Origin: Methanomassiliicoccaceae archaeon UBA370
GTDB lineage: Archaea; Thermoplasmatota; Thermoplasmata; Methanomassiliicoccales; Methanomethylophilaceae
Direction of reading: 5' to 3'
DNA: 64,000 bases
Assembly (NCBI GenBank): GCA_002505345.1
Contig: DAUY01000011.1
Span: 106,015-170,014, forward strand
In this document: positions 14,548 to 23,781 of the stretch, in pieces
How the letters are laid out: each line of letters begins with the position of its first letter
Position numbering within the stretch: the first letter of the stretch is position 1
Position numbers and translations under genes: made by a program
The notes under the pieces: generated by a model
What the model saw: the letters and a program-made list of their open reading frames with translations, nothing else
What the model was told of the DNA's origin: nothing
Database searches by the model: none

Positions 14548-15483
14548 ATGACTTATGATGTTATCATCGTCGGGGCTGGCCCTGCGGGTCTCACCGCGGG
14601 CATATACGCCAGGTCCAAGATGATGAATACGCTTATTATCGAATCTGGCCGCGTAGGCGGTCAGCTTGTCAGCCTATATCCGGAGAAGGGGGTGCACAAC
14701 TTCCCCGGCTTCGAGAGCGTGCAAGCCCGCAAGCTTTCCGACCGCCTCTATGCCCAGGCCGAAAACCTGGAGTGCAAGATCCGAGAAAAAGAGAAAGTGC
14801 TCGAGATAAATGAGGGCAAAGAGGACCTTGTGGTCGTTACCAACAAAGGCGAATATCACACGCTTACGGTCATTATAGCCATAGGAATGGGCGATTTCAA
14901 CCCCAGGAAGATGGACGTTCCCGGAGAAGACGAGCTTTTCGGCAAAGGGGTTTCATATCTGCTGCCGGTCAAGGAAGAGCTTGTGGGTCAGAAGGTTACC
15001 ATGTTCGGAGGCGGAAACAGCGCCATCGAGATGGCACTTATCGCAGACTCTGTCACCGACACCACGATCGTACACAGAAGAGGGGAGTTCCGGGCGGACG
15101 AGATGAACGTGGTCAGCCTGGAAAAGAGCAACATCCTGAAAGTCCTGAACGCAGAGACCCTATCCTTCAACGGAAACGGCAAGTTGAAATCCGTCACCGT
15201 GAAGCAGGACAACAGGACCTTCGAGATACCGACGGACCTGGCAGTGATCAACATCGGAATCAAGTCGGACCTGGGAATACTTTCCAAATGGGGATTGGAG
15301 CTTACCGGCGAAGGTCTGGTGAAGGTCGAACCCGACATGTCTACGAACAGACGCGGCATATTCGCCTGCGGAGATGTGGTGGACTACCCCGGGAAATACA
15401 AGCAGATAATCACGGCTTGCGGAGAGGCCGCGAACGCCGTGCAGATGGCATACAAATTCTCGAAGAAACCGTACTGGGCCTGA
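14548..15483 (+). CDS. Thioredoxin-reductase-like ferredoxin/flavodoxin-NADP reductase
   Basis: This 311-residue flavoprotein has the thioredoxin reductase fold: FAD motif GAGPAG at residues 9-14, NAD(P) motif GGGNSA near 155 and the FAD-closing motif FACGDVVDYPG near 272. The redox CxxC that thioredoxin reductases carry between the two nucleotide domains is absent; the region reads GKGVSYLLPV. This is the hallmark of the YumC-type ferredoxin-NADP reductases, so electron exchange with ferredoxin or flavodoxin is more likely than thioredoxin reduction. A 2[4Fe-4S] ferredoxin gene converges on it immediately downstream. Confidence 0.8.
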   Translation: MTYDVIIVGAGPAGLTAGIYARSKMMNTLIIESGRVGGQLVSLYPEKGVHNFPGFESVQARKLSDRLYAQAENLECKIREKEKVLEINEGKEDLVVVTNKGEYHTLTVIIAIGMGDFNPRKMDVPGEDELFGKGVSYLLPVKEELVGQKVTMFGGGNSAIEMALIADSVTDTTIVHRRGEFRADEMNVVSLEKSNILKVLNAETLSFNGNGKLKSVTVKQDNRTFEIPTDLAVINIGIKSDLGILSKWGLELTGEGLVKVEPDMSTNRRGIFACGDVVDYPGKYKQIITACGEAANAVQMAYKFSKKPYWA

Positions 15484-15499
15484 AAAGTAAACTGTTTTA

Positions 15500-15512
15500 C
15501 CGGCCTTGCCGG
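15500..15512. terminator. GC hairpin between convergent genes
   Basis: CCGGC-CTT-GCCGG lies 17 bp after the reductase stop and 16 bp before the ferredoxin 3' end, preceded by TTTTA on one side and followed by AATTGTTATT on the other. It may terminate transcription from both directions. Confidence 0.45.
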
Positions 15513-15527
15513 CCGGAATTGTTATTC

Positions 15528-15695
15528 TCACTCATCGACGATTGCATCATTGGGGCACTCGTCAACGCAGGCCCCGCAGTCCACACAGGCATCCTGATCG
15601 ATGACTGCGATATCATCTATGGCGATTGCGTCCTGAGGGCACACGTCGGCGCATGCTCCGCAGGCAGTACACTTATCTGCTATTACTTTCGGCAT
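15528..15695 (-). CDS. 2[4Fe-4S] ferredoxin
   Basis: This 55-residue clostridial-type ferredoxin has two CxxCxxCxxxCP motifs ([12 protein letters not shown] and [12 protein letters not shown]) in duplicated halves. The ATG at 15695 gives the standard length; the upstream ATG at 15710 would add five residues. Low-potential ferredoxins feed hydrogenases, heterodisulfide reductase and other methanogen enzymes. Its neighbour is a ferredoxin-NADP reductase-like enzyme, a natural partner. Confidence 0.9.
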   Translation of the reverse strand: MPKVIADKCTACGACADVCPQDAIAIDDIAVIDQDACVDCGACVDECPNDAIVDE

Positions 15696-15783
15696 TTGAA
15701 CACCTACCATGGTATGAAAAAAATCCGTATTTGTACTTTGCTAGTAGCAACAGAAAAATATCTTATGAAGGCCATTGAGTTTC

Positions 15784-16824
15784 ATGATTTATTTTTCCGG
15801 CACCGTCATAACGAATGACGGAGCGGTCGAAGGATACGTCGGTCTAGAGGACGGCACGGTCGCAGAGGTCTCGGAGGGAAGATGCCCGGCCCAGCCTTTG
15901 GCTAGTGGGGTCATCGTCCCTCCCATGGTGGACGGGCACACACACTGCGCCGATTCGGGCCTGAAGGCTCCGAAGGAAATCTCCCTCTGCGAACTGGTCG
16001 GACCAGACGGCCTCAAGGAAAGATATCTGAAGGGATCATCCCCTGAAAAAATAGCCTGCGACATGAAGTGTTTTTCTAAACTGGCACATATGAATGGGAT
16101 AGGGGATTTCATTGACTTCCGCGAAGGTGGGGTCGAGGGCAGCATGTTGCTTAGAGGGTCCGTACCCGAAGCATTCATACTCGGAAGGCCGTCTTCGCTC
16201 GAGTTCGACCCTAACGAACTGGATGAAATCCTAAGGTATGCAGACGGCATACAGCTATCGGGCATTAACGATGTGCCAGCATCTTATTCTGAGGCAGTAG
16301 CCGACTATACCGTCCGTTCAGGAAAGATGTTCGCCATACATGCCAGCGAAGGCTCGAGGGAGGACATAGACTCCATATTGGCGCTTTCACCTTCATTCGT
16401 CGTACACATGGCCTCCGCTGAACGCTCGGACCTCGTAAGATGCGCCGACGAAGACGTTCCCATCGTAACATGCCCGAGATCCAATATTTTTTTTGGTCTC
16501 ACTCCCCCGCTGGCTATGATGCGTGAATGCAACAACACCGTCATCCTGGGAACGGACAACGCCATGATCTGCACCCCCGACATGAGAGAAGAGGCCAGGG
16601 AGTACTGTTCGATCCTTGGCGACCTTAAGGTCGACCCGGAAAACCTATGGGGCGCCATGGTGTCAAACGGAAGAAAGCTATTATATGATGGGAAAAGAAT
16701 CGGGCTCCGACCTGGCATGGACGCCGATATTACGGTTCTGCCCTCCGAGGACGGGACCGCGGCCGGGATGTTGAGGAGCTCAGAACGCATACTGCGCTAC
16801 AAACAGAGAAAAAAGGGTGATTGA
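15784..16824 (+). CDS. Amidohydrolase-superfamily metal-dependent hydrolase
   Basis: This 346-residue protein starts at the ATG at 15784. The TIM-barrel amidohydrolase marks are visible: DGHTHC (first two metal ligands), FAIHASE, FVVHMAS and GTDNAM (the Asp ligand), and an N-terminal beta-sandwich strand (GTVITNDGAVEGYV) rejoined at the C-terminus (GMDADITVL). The set of ligands matches the deaminase branch (cytosine, guanine or adenosine deaminase-like). The substrate cannot be named. It ends one base before the start of the UspA gene. Confidence 0.75.
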   Translation: MIYFSGTVITNDGAVEGYVGLEDGTVAEVSEGRCPAQPLASGVIVPPMVDGHTHCADSGLKAPKEISLCELVGPDGLKERYLKGSSPEKIACDMKCFSKLAHMNGIGDFIDFREGGVEGSMLLRGSVPEAFILGRPSSLEFDPNELDEILRYADGIQLSGINDVPASYSEAVADYTVRSGKMFAIHASEGSREDIDSILALSPSFVVHMASAERSDLVRCADEDVPIVTCPRSNIFFGLTPPLAMMRECNNTVILGTDNAMICTPDMREEAREYCSILGDLKVDPENLWGAMVSNGRKLLYDGKRIGLRPGMDADITVLPSEDGTAAGMLRSSERILRYKQRKKGD

Positions 16825-16825
16825 G

Positions 16826-17269
16826 ATGGTTTTCGATAAGATACTTGTTCCTACCGACGGAAGCGAATACACTAAGGCGGCCGTGAGGAAGGCCATGGAC
16901 CTCGCCAAACTCAGCAGTGGTAAAATAACCGCCCTTTACGTGATGGACCAGACGATCTTCACCAATGTCCCGATGGACACCGCCGTCATGAACGTCTACC
17001 GCACGCTTGAGAAGGAAGGCAAAAATGCGCTTCAGTTCGTCGAAGAGCTCGGAAAAGAGACAGGGGTCAGCGTGGAGATCAAACTGGCCGAAGGAATTCC
17101 AATTAAAGTGATACTTGAACTTTCCAAGGAGTACGACGTCATAGTGATGGGGACCCTTGGTAGGACCGGTATGTCAAAACTCCTAATGGGAAGCGTGGCC
17201 GAGAGAGTGGTCAGAGCTTCCAGATGCCCCGTAATGGTGGTTAGGTCCCCTGAGGCTGATAAACAATGA
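16826..17269 (+). CDS. Universal stress protein (UspA family)
   Basis: This is a 147-residue protein from the ATG at 16826 with the alpha/beta UspA fold. It opens FDKILVPTDGSEYTKAA and near the C-terminus has the ATP-binding pattern GxxGxxxxxxxxxG(S) in GTLGRTGMSKLLMGSVAERV. The presence of that motif predicts an ATP-binding member. It overlaps the CBS gene by 4 bp; both are probably adenine-nucleotide sensors expressed together. Confidence 0.9.
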   Translation: MVFDKILVPTDGSEYTKAAVRKAMDLAKLSSGKITALYVMDQTIFTNVPMDTAVMNVYRTLEKEGKNALQFVEELGKETGVSVEIKLAEGIPIKVILELSKEYDVIVMGTLGRTGMSKLLMGSVAERVVRASRCPVMVVRSPEADKQ

Positions 17270-18111
17270 AAACAGTATCCGAAATAATGACTCTGGCACC
17301 CATAGTCGCAGAGGTGCCGGGAACACGAAACGACGCAATCAACATAATGGTCAGGAACGACCTGACCGGACTTCCGGTGATCCGGGGTTCCGACGGAAAA
17401 CTCGTAGGGGTGGTCTCGAGAAGGGACCTTTTCAGAAAATTCGAGGAAGACCAGCTTTCGCTGATCATGAAGAAGAACCCCATATATGTCGACAGCAAGA
17501 CGCCGGTGAGCAAAGCCGCCGAGATATTCTTCAAGGAAAGGATCCACAGACTCCCCGTGACAGAGGACGGTAAGCTCGTCGGAATAATCACTCCTACGGA
17601 CCTCATGGACTCTGTCAGGGCACTCAACAGCAAGATAACGGCCGAGGAGGCGATACACACCACATGCGTGACCGCATGGGAGAGCGACCCGCTTTCATAC
17701 ACCATACCGGCAATGAGGGTCAGCGACGTACCGGCTGTTCCCGTACTTGACGAGAACGGGAAGCTCGTTGGGATACTGACCGACCGTGACCTGTTCAGCG
17801 ACCAGTCGGGGGACCCTGAGGCGATGAAGGCGCTGGGAATCGAAGACACATCGCTGGCCGGCTACAGGAACGTGCTCCCGCTGTTCTACACTGCAACCGA
17901 CAAATACCTCGACCAGAAGAAAGCTGTAAGCGACTTCATGGTTAGGAACCCCATGACAGTTTACAAGAAGACCTCGATATCGGAGGTCGCCAGGATCATG
18001 AAGGCCAACGACTTCGGGCAGATACCTGTCAGAGGTTCAAAGGACGAACTGATCGGAATGGTCTACGATGTCGATATTTTAATGGCACTGACTGGTAATT
18101 TCAATGAATAA
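17266..18111 (+). CDS. Four-CBS-domain protein
   Basis: This is a 281-residue protein composed only of CBS domains: two in the first half (IMTLAPIVAEV to LMDSVRA) and two in the second (WESDPLSYTIPAM and FMVRNPMTVYKK onward). Such free-standing CBS tetrads bind AMP, ATP or SAM and regulate a partner. It begins within the UspA stop (ATGA) and overlaps the GlyRS start, so the three are expressed as one unit. Confidence 0.85.
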   Translation: MKTVSEIMTLAPIVAEVPGTRNDAINIMVRNDLTGLPVIRGSDGKLVGVVSRRDLFRKFEEDQLSLIMKKNPIYVDSKTPVSKAAEIFFKERIHRLPVTEDGKLVGIITPTDLMDSVRALNSKITAEEAIHTTCVTAWESDPLSYTIPAMRVSDVPAVPVLDENGKLVGILTDRDLFSDQSGDPEAMKALGIEDTSLAGYRNVLPLFYTATDKYLDQKKAVSDFMVRNPMTVYKKTSISEVARIMKANDFGQIPVRGSKDELIGMVYDVDILMALTGNFNE

Positions 18112-19816
18112 AGAGGCAGACGGAAACGAGCTTATGGCCATCTGCAAACGCAGAGGCTTCATCTGGCCTTCCTTCGAGCTTTACGGCGGCGTGGCCGGAA
18201 TGTTCGACTACGGACCGCTCGGATGCACGATGAAGAACAACATACTCGAGGTATGGAGAGACATTTACAAGGGAAGGGAAGGTTTTGTGGAGATAGATTC
18301 CGAGACCGTCAACCCCGCGGAAGTGTTCAAGGCCTCGGGACATGTGGACGAATTCTCGGACTACATGACATACTGCACACAGTGCCAGCTTCCTTTCCGG
18401 GCCGACCATCTGGTGAAGAATTTCTGCGAGAACCCGGACACCATGAGTCCTGCGGAGCTCGAGGGCGCTTTCTCCGAATTCGGCATCAAATGCCCGGAGT
18501 GCGGAGGTGACCTCGGCAAGGTGGAAGAGTTCAACCTCATGTTCAAGACGACCATAGGGCCCGGCTCCGCGCGCGTGGGATATCTCAGGCCGGAGACTGC
18601 CCAGGGGATATTCGTCAACTTCCAGAACCTTTACCGCTACAACAGGGAGAAGCTGCCGCTCGGCGTCATACAGACCGGCAGGGGGTACAGAAACGAGATC
18701 TCCCCCCGCCAGGGAATGATAAGGATGAGGGAGTTCAACATGATGGAGGTGGAGCTTTTCGTCGACCCTCACGACAAGGGCTGGTCCAGGTTCCCCGAGG
18801 TAGAGGACGAGGAGCTCGTACTTGTACCCAACACCGGAACCGATACTGTGGTGAAGACTGTCGGACAGGCGGTGGAAGAGGGTATAATCGCGAACCGCGT
18901 GCTCGCCTACTTCGTGTGTACGACGAAACAACTCCTTCTGCGCCTGGGCATCGATGCCGACAGGCTCAGGTTCAGGCAGCACCTGAAGGACGAGATGGCC
19001 CATTACGCCGCCGACTGCTGGGATGCGGAGGTTCTGCTCTCCTACGGCTGGACCGAGATCACAGGTATAGCGGACAGAGGATGCTGGGACCTCTCCAGGC
19101 ACTCGCAGTTCTCCGGTTCGGACCTTTCGCACTTCGACAGGTTCGACGAACCCAAAGAGATGACATTCATGAAGGTCCAGGCCAACCACAGGATGCTCGG
19201 ACCGGCATTCAAAGGCAAGGCCAAAGATATCGCGGCCGCCCTGGAAGCTAAGACACCGGAAGACGTCAGGGACGGGAAGATCGTTCTGAACATCAGCGGA
19301 GAAGATATCGTTCTCACCAGCGAGTACTTCGAAGTCAAAGAAGTCACCGAGAAGGTCACCGGAGAGCGCGTGGTCCCCCATGTCATAGAGCCCTCCCACG
19401 GACTGGACAGAATATTCTATTCTCTGCTGGAACATTCATACTTCTATGACGAGAAGAGGGAATATTCCGTCCTGAGGCTGAGGCCAGAGGTTGCGCCGAT
19501 AAAGGTGGGAGTGTTCCCGCTTATGGAGAAGGACGGCCTCGACGTGCTTGCCAAAGAGATATACGATAAGGTGCACTCGACTATGACCGAGGCCTATTAC
19601 GATGGATCGGGAACCATCGGAAAGAGGTATGCCCGCATGGACGAGATAGGCACTCCATGGTGCATCACGGTCGACTATGAGTCTCTCGAGGGCCCCGACA
19701 AAGGCACGGTCACCATAAGGGAGAGGGATACGGGCGACCAGAAGCGCATCCCCGCAGACAAGGCTGCGGAAACAGTCCGCAACCTGGTGGGCGGGCTCGG
19801 CTTCTCAGACCTCTAA
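18104..19816 (+). CDS. glyS: Glycyl-tRNA synthetase, dimeric class II type
   Basis: This 570-residue enzyme charges tRNA-Gly. The eukaryote/archaeal alpha2-type features are present: an N-terminal motif 1 region (GFIWPSFELYGGVAGMFDYG), a zinc-like insertion (CTQC..CPEC), motif 2 (RNEISPRQGMIRMREFNM, Arg near residue 210), motif 3 (EPSHGLDRIFYSLLEHSY), and a C-terminal anticodon-binding domain (VAPIKVGVFPLM). Full length. The start overlaps the CBS gene by 8 bp. A tRNA-Gly(GCC) gene lies 5.5 kb downstream. Confidence 0.95.
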   Translation: MNKEADGNELMAICKRRGFIWPSFELYGGVAGMFDYGPLGCTMKNNILEVWRDIYKGREGFVEIDSETVNPAEVFKASGHVDEFSDYMTYCTQCQLPFRADHLVKNFCENPDTMSPAELEGAFSEFGIKCPECGGDLGKVEEFNLMFKTTIGPGSARVGYLRPETAQGIFVNFQNLYRYNREKLPLGVIQTGRGYRNEISPRQGMIRMREFNMMEVELFVDPHDKGWSRFPEVEDEELVLVPNTGTDTVVKTVGQAVEEGIIANRVLAYFVCTTKQLLLRLGIDADRLRFRQHLKDEMAHYAADCWDAEVLLSYGWTEITGIADRGCWDLSRHSQFSGSDLSHFDRFDEPKEMTFMKVQANHRMLGPAFKGKAKDIAAALEAKTPEDVRDGKIVLNISGEDIVLTSEYFEVKEVTEKVTGERVVPHVIEPSHGLDRIFYSLLEHSYFYDEKREYSVLRLRPEVAPIKVGVFPLMEKDGLDVLAKEIYDKVHSTMTEAYYDGSGTIGKRYARMDEIGTPWCITVDYESLEGPDKGTVTIRERDTGDQKRIPADKAAETVRNLVGGLGFSDL

Positions 19817-19917
19817 ACTTCAAAAAAACCCCCTTTCATTTCTTTGCCAGCATAATGCTGGCTTGCCGAACTAAGTTTTATAGACATTGAACACGATGTA
19901 GATCGGAGGATTTGTTT

Positions 19918-21093
19918 ATGGTGATTAAAGATCTAGAAGATCCGAGAAGGCTTTCGATGCTCAGGTCACAAATCGACGCCAATTCCGTCGAAGAGATCAT
20001 GGACGACGACTTCCCGACCGTTGGTTCCGAAGACCGCCTATCCGACGTCCTGTCGGTGATGAGGGATACGAACTACCAGGACGTTCCGGTAGTCGACAAC
20101 GGCACGTATATGGGCGTGATAAGCTACACCACCATCCTGAAAAAGAAGAGCGCTAACATGGACTCCAAGGTCAAGGGCCTCATCAGGGGGGTTCCCATGC
20201 TCAGCAAGAGCGACGACGTCACGAAGATCGCAGAAGAGATGACAGGCAATAACTGCAGGCAGCTTCCTGTCATATCCGGAAAGAAGATCATCGGCGTGGT
20301 GTCGAGGAGAGCGCTGGTCGACATAGCCTCCAGGATCAAGGTCCTGAACGAGATCAAGGTCTGGGAGATCATGACCAACCCCGTTAAGAGCGTGGGCGCC
20401 AACGCCATGCTGTCCGACGCATTCGCGATGATGCAGGAGCTCGACACTCTGACCATACCTATCGTAGACAACGAGAACAAGGTCGTAGGCGTGGTCGGCA
20501 TGAGGGAGATCATCGACAACAACTGGAGGAACGAGAACAAGATCATCGGAGACCTCGAGAAGAACGCCAAGGCCCAGATCACCGTGGAATCGGTCAGCGT
20601 CAATCCCGCCATAACAGTCAACTGGGACGACACCGTGGAGGACGCTGCGACCCTGATGGTCGACAACGACATCTCGACGCTGCCCGTGGTCGAAGGAGAA
20701 AAGCTCGTCGGAGTGCTTACGCAGTATGACATAATCGAGATAATCTCCGCATGCCGCGAGAGGGAGCTCATGTTCATACAGATCAGCGGCCTCGAGGACG
20801 ACGACAAGGCGGCCACCGAAGCACTTTACGAAGTGATCGAAGAGCAGATGGTGAAGATCGGCAAGGTCTACAGGCCCGAGAGCCTGATGCTCCACGTCGC
20901 GAGGTACAACGACACCGGCGGCTCGGCCAAGTACAGCATCTCTGCGAGGCTGTACATGAGGGGCAAGGTCGTGAACTACAAGGAAGTTGGATGGGACCTG
21001 GTCAGGACCGCATCCGATCTTATGAAGAAGATCTCCGAGTCCGTCATGTCCATGAAGGATTCCAAGGTCAAGTTCCGCCAGCGCAAGAAGTGA
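19918..21093 (+). CDS. CBS-tetrad protein with HPF/S30AE-like C-terminal domain
   Basis: This is a 391-residue protein. The ATG at 19918 is chosen because CGGAGGA lies 7 bp upstream. Residues about 20-280 hold four CBS domains (DDFPTVGSEDRLSDVL, IMTNPVKSV, VNPAITVNWDD and others). The last about 105 residues form a beta-alpha-beta-beta-beta-alpha pattern (MFIQISGL; a long helix ending KIGKVYRP; SLMLHVARY; KYSISARLYM; DLVRTASDLMKKI) ending in a basic tail. That order is that of ribosome hibernation factors (HPF/RaiA, S30AE). By inference it is a nucleotide-sensing ribosome-binding factor. A hairpin (GCCAGC..GCTGGC, about 19847-19863) lies in the preceding gap. Confidence 0.7.
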   Translation: MVIKDLEDPRRLSMLRSQIDANSVEEIMDDDFPTVGSEDRLSDVLSVMRDTNYQDVPVVDNGTYMGVISYTTILKKKSANMDSKVKGLIRGVPMLSKSDDVTKIAEEMTGNNCRQLPVISGKKIIGVVSRRALVDIASRIKVLNEIKVWEIMTNPVKSVGANAMLSDAFAMMQELDTLTIPIVDNENKVVGVVGMREIIDNNWRNENKIIGDLEKNAKAQITVESVSVNPAITVNWDDTVEDAATLMVDNDISTLPVVEGEKLVGVLTQYDIIEIISACRERELMFIQISGLEDDDKAATEALYEVIEEQMVKIGKVYRPESLMLHVARYNDTGGSAKYSISARLYMRGKVVNYKEVGWDLVRTASDLMKKISESVMSMKDSKVKFRQRKK

Positions 21094-21150
21094 AACTTTT
21101 TTCCTCACAACCTTTTTTTATACCCTCTTTTATAGTGTGCCCTGTTCAAC

Positions 21151-23760
21151 ATGCCGCAGTACGACTCAGCTTCAATAGAGGGACGCTGGCAGAAGATGTG
21201 GAAGGACGAAAGGGTCTACCATTTCGACCCGCAGTCCGAAAAACCCGTTTTCAGCATAGACAATCCACCAAGGTACACTTCCGGATCTCTGCATCTGGGA
21301 CATGCTACCGGTTACTCGATCTCCGACTTCGCGGCGCGTTACAAGCGAATGAGGGGGCATAACGTTTTCTTCCCCCTGTGTTTCGACGTTAACGGGACGC
21401 CCATCGAGGTGAAGGTCGAAAAGAAGTACAACATAACTAAACTAGACCTTCCACGCAAAGAGTACCGCAAACTGTGCAGCGATTATGCAAACGGTTTCAT
21501 CGCCGAGATGACCCGCGATTTCGAAAAGCTCGGGGAGAGCATGGACCCCAGCATATACTATCAGACGGACGCACCCTATTACAGGAAGATCACTCAGCTT
21601 TCATTCGTGGAACTTTTCAAAAGAAATTTGGTCTACAAGGCCAACTTCCCGGTGAACTGGTGCCCCAGGTGCATGACCGCCCTGGCCGATGCCGAGGTGG
21701 AATACAGGGACAACGTCAACAAATTGAATTTCATCAAATTCGGAGTTGCCGGCACCGACGAATACGTGCTTATAGCCACTACCCGACCGGAGCTGCTTTG
21801 CACCTGCCAGGTTGTAGCCGTCCACCCCGACGATGCGGATAAGCGGCATCTTGTCGGAAAAGAGCTCGTCACCCCTCTGTACGGCAAGAAGGTAAAGGTA
21901 ATAGCGGACGAAAAAGTGGACCCGGCCTACGGTACGGGTTTCGTGATGATATGCACCATCGGCGACAAGGACGACCTAGAGTGGGTCATGAAATACCATC
22001 TGCCGATGGAGAAAGGAATCGATGAGACCGGAAAAATGACCGAGCTCTCCGGAAAATACCGGGGCATGCCCGTGGCAGAGGCGAGAGAGGCCGCCATCGC
22101 GGATTTGAAAGAATCCGGGCTGCTGGTAAAACAGATCGACAATCCTCAGCAGGTTTCAATATGTTGGAGGTGCAAGACGCCTATCGAGTACCTTCAGGTC
22201 CCGCAGTGGTTCCTGAAAACGCTCGAATTCAAGAAAGAGGTCCTGAAACGCGCCGACGAGATACAGTGGCACCCCGAGTTCATGAAAGTACGCCTGATAG
22301 ACTGGGTCGAATCCCTGGAATGGGACTGGGTGCTCAGCAGGCAGCGTATTTTCGCAACACCGATACCCGTCTGGGAGTGCGCAGACTGCGGCCATGCCGT
22401 ATGCGCCGAAAAAGAGCAGCTGTACTGCGACCCGGTGGAAGACAGGCCGCCGGTGGATAAATGTCCCAAGTGCGGCGGGGAACTGGTGGGATGCACCGAC
22501 GTTTTCGACACATGGATGGATTCTTCCGGATCAGCACTCTATAACACATACTGGCACAGGGACGATGAGATGTTCGGGAAGCTTTTCCCGATGTCGCTGA
22601 GGCCACAGTCCCACGACATCATAAGGACGTGGGCATTCTATTCCATACTGCGCTCGGAGCAGATCGCAGAAAGCATACCCTGGAAGGAAGTGATGATCAA
22701 CGGGTTCATAATGGCGCCCGACGGCACCCCGATGCACTCCTCTGTAGGGAACGTGATCGACCCGGTTCCGATACTGGAGAAATACGGCGCGGATGCCCTC
22801 CGCTATTATGCGGCGACCTGCTCGCTCGGGATAGACCATGCCTTCAGAGAGCCGGACGTGGTACGCGGAAGGAAGCTCTGCAACAAGATATTCAACCTTG
22901 GACAGTTCGTCACCCGCTTCTTCGATTCTAAGCCTGAAAAGGAATGCGATGGACTGCGTGTCTCGGACAGATGGATACTCAGCAGGTACTCCGAGACCGT
23001 CTCAGAGGCGACGGAATCTTTCGAGCAATATCAGTTCGACAAGGCGATTAAGGCAATAGAGGGATTTATCTGGCACGAGTTCGCCGACCACTACGTGGAG
23101 ATGGCCAAGGGCAGGAACGACGAGGCTGTTAAATTCACCCTATACAACATCTTCTACGGCTCCCTGAAGCTCATGGCACCGATCATGCCCCATGTTACGG
23201 AAGAACTGTACCAGACGGTCTTCAGGCAGTTCGAAGGAGATGCCAGCATCCATCTGGCCCAATGGCCGGAGCCCATCCTTTCCGACAAGGAAGCGGAAAG
23301 GACGGGAGAAGTCCTCAAGGACGTGGTTGCGGCCATACGCGCATGGAAGTCCAATAAGAAGATGCCTCTCAACGCCCAGATAGCGTTTTTGGAGCTCATA
23401 GGTCCGGAATCGTCCATATTGGAAAGTGCCAGGGATGACATTTCCGAGACCGCCAAGGCATCGGAGATAAAAATCGCGGAATCTGCGGAGCTTATCGAAG
23501 AGGTCGTGGGCGTCAAACCGGTCCACTCCAAACTGGGCCCGACTTTCAAGGCTGCGGCGAAAGCCATCGTAGCGGCGATATCGGCCATGGAACCTTCGGA
23601 GGTCGCAAAGCAGATCGCTGACGGATCGGTGAAGGTCGATGCCGGCGAAGTCTACGAACTGGGTCCCGAATATTTCGAACTGGATAAACGTCTCACGCTC
23701 GGCGGAAAGGCCGTTGAGACGATTCAGGTGGGCGGAATCCTGATCGTTATCGAACTTTGA
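21151..23760 (+). CDS. valS: Valyl-tRNA synthetase
   Basis: This 869-residue class I synthetase has the signature HLGH in PPRYTSGSLHLGHATG (about residue 47), zinc-binding CPRC and CWRC pairs, an editing domain with the TTRPELL motif, and a C-terminal anticodon domain. The second signature is odd: the KMSKS position reads PMHSS (APDGTPMHSSVGNVIDP), losing both lysines. Everything around it (GADALRYY, DPVPILEKYG) is conserved, so the frame is right and the gene intact. A TATA-like run and short leader precede the ATG. Confidence 0.9.
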   Translation: MPQYDSASIEGRWQKMWKDERVYHFDPQSEKPVFSIDNPPRYTSGSLHLGHATGYSISDFAARYKRMRGHNVFFPLCFDVNGTPIEVKVEKKYNITKLDLPRKEYRKLCSDYANGFIAEMTRDFEKLGESMDPSIYYQTDAPYYRKITQLSFVELFKRNLVYKANFPVNWCPRCMTALADAEVEYRDNVNKLNFIKFGVAGTDEYVLIATTRPELLCTCQVVAVHPDDADKRHLVGKELVTPLYGKKVKVIADEKVDPAYGTGFVMICTIGDKDDLEWVMKYHLPMEKGIDETGKMTELSGKYRGMPVAEAREAAIADLKESGLLVKQIDNPQQVSICWRCKTPIEYLQVPQWFLKTLEFKKEVLKRADEIQWHPEFMKVRLIDWVESLEWDWVLSRQRIFATPIPVWECADCGHAVCAEKEQLYCDPVEDRPPVDKCPKCGGELVGCTDVFDTWMDSSGSALYNTYWHRDDEMFGKLFPMSLRPQSHDIIRTWAFYSILRSEQIAESIPWKEVMINGFIMAPDGTPMHSSVGNVIDPVPILEKYGADALRYYAATCSLGIDHAFREPDVVRGRKLCNKIFNLGQFVTRFFDSKPEKECDGLRVSDRWILSRYSETVSEATESFEQYQFDKAIKAIEGFIWHEFADHYVEMAKGRNDEAVKFTLYNIFYGSLKLMAPIMPHVTEELYQTVFRQFEGDASIHLAQWPEPILSDKEAERTGEVLKDVVAAIRAWKSNKKMPLNAQIAFLELIGPESSILESARDDISETAKASEIKIAESAELIEEVVGVKPVHSKLGPTFKAAAKAIVAAISAMEPSEVAKQIADGSVKVDAGEVYELGPEYFELDKRLTLGGKAVETIQVGGILIVIEL

Positions 23761-23781
23761 AAAAAAAATAAGGGAAGAAGG

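Noticed and set aside
14548..15483. Calling the flavoprotein thioredoxin reductase
   Set aside because: The redox CxxC between the nucleotide domains is absent.
18101..19435. Long open frame of 444 codons on the strand opposite glyS
   Set aside because: It mirrors a fully conserved GlyRS gene, has a composition expected from a shadow frame and shows no family pattern.
20038..21108. Long opposite-strand frame over the CBS-HPF gene
   Set aside because: Shadow of a clear CBS protein; Val/His/Asp-rich nonsense typical of antisense frames in GC-rich genes.
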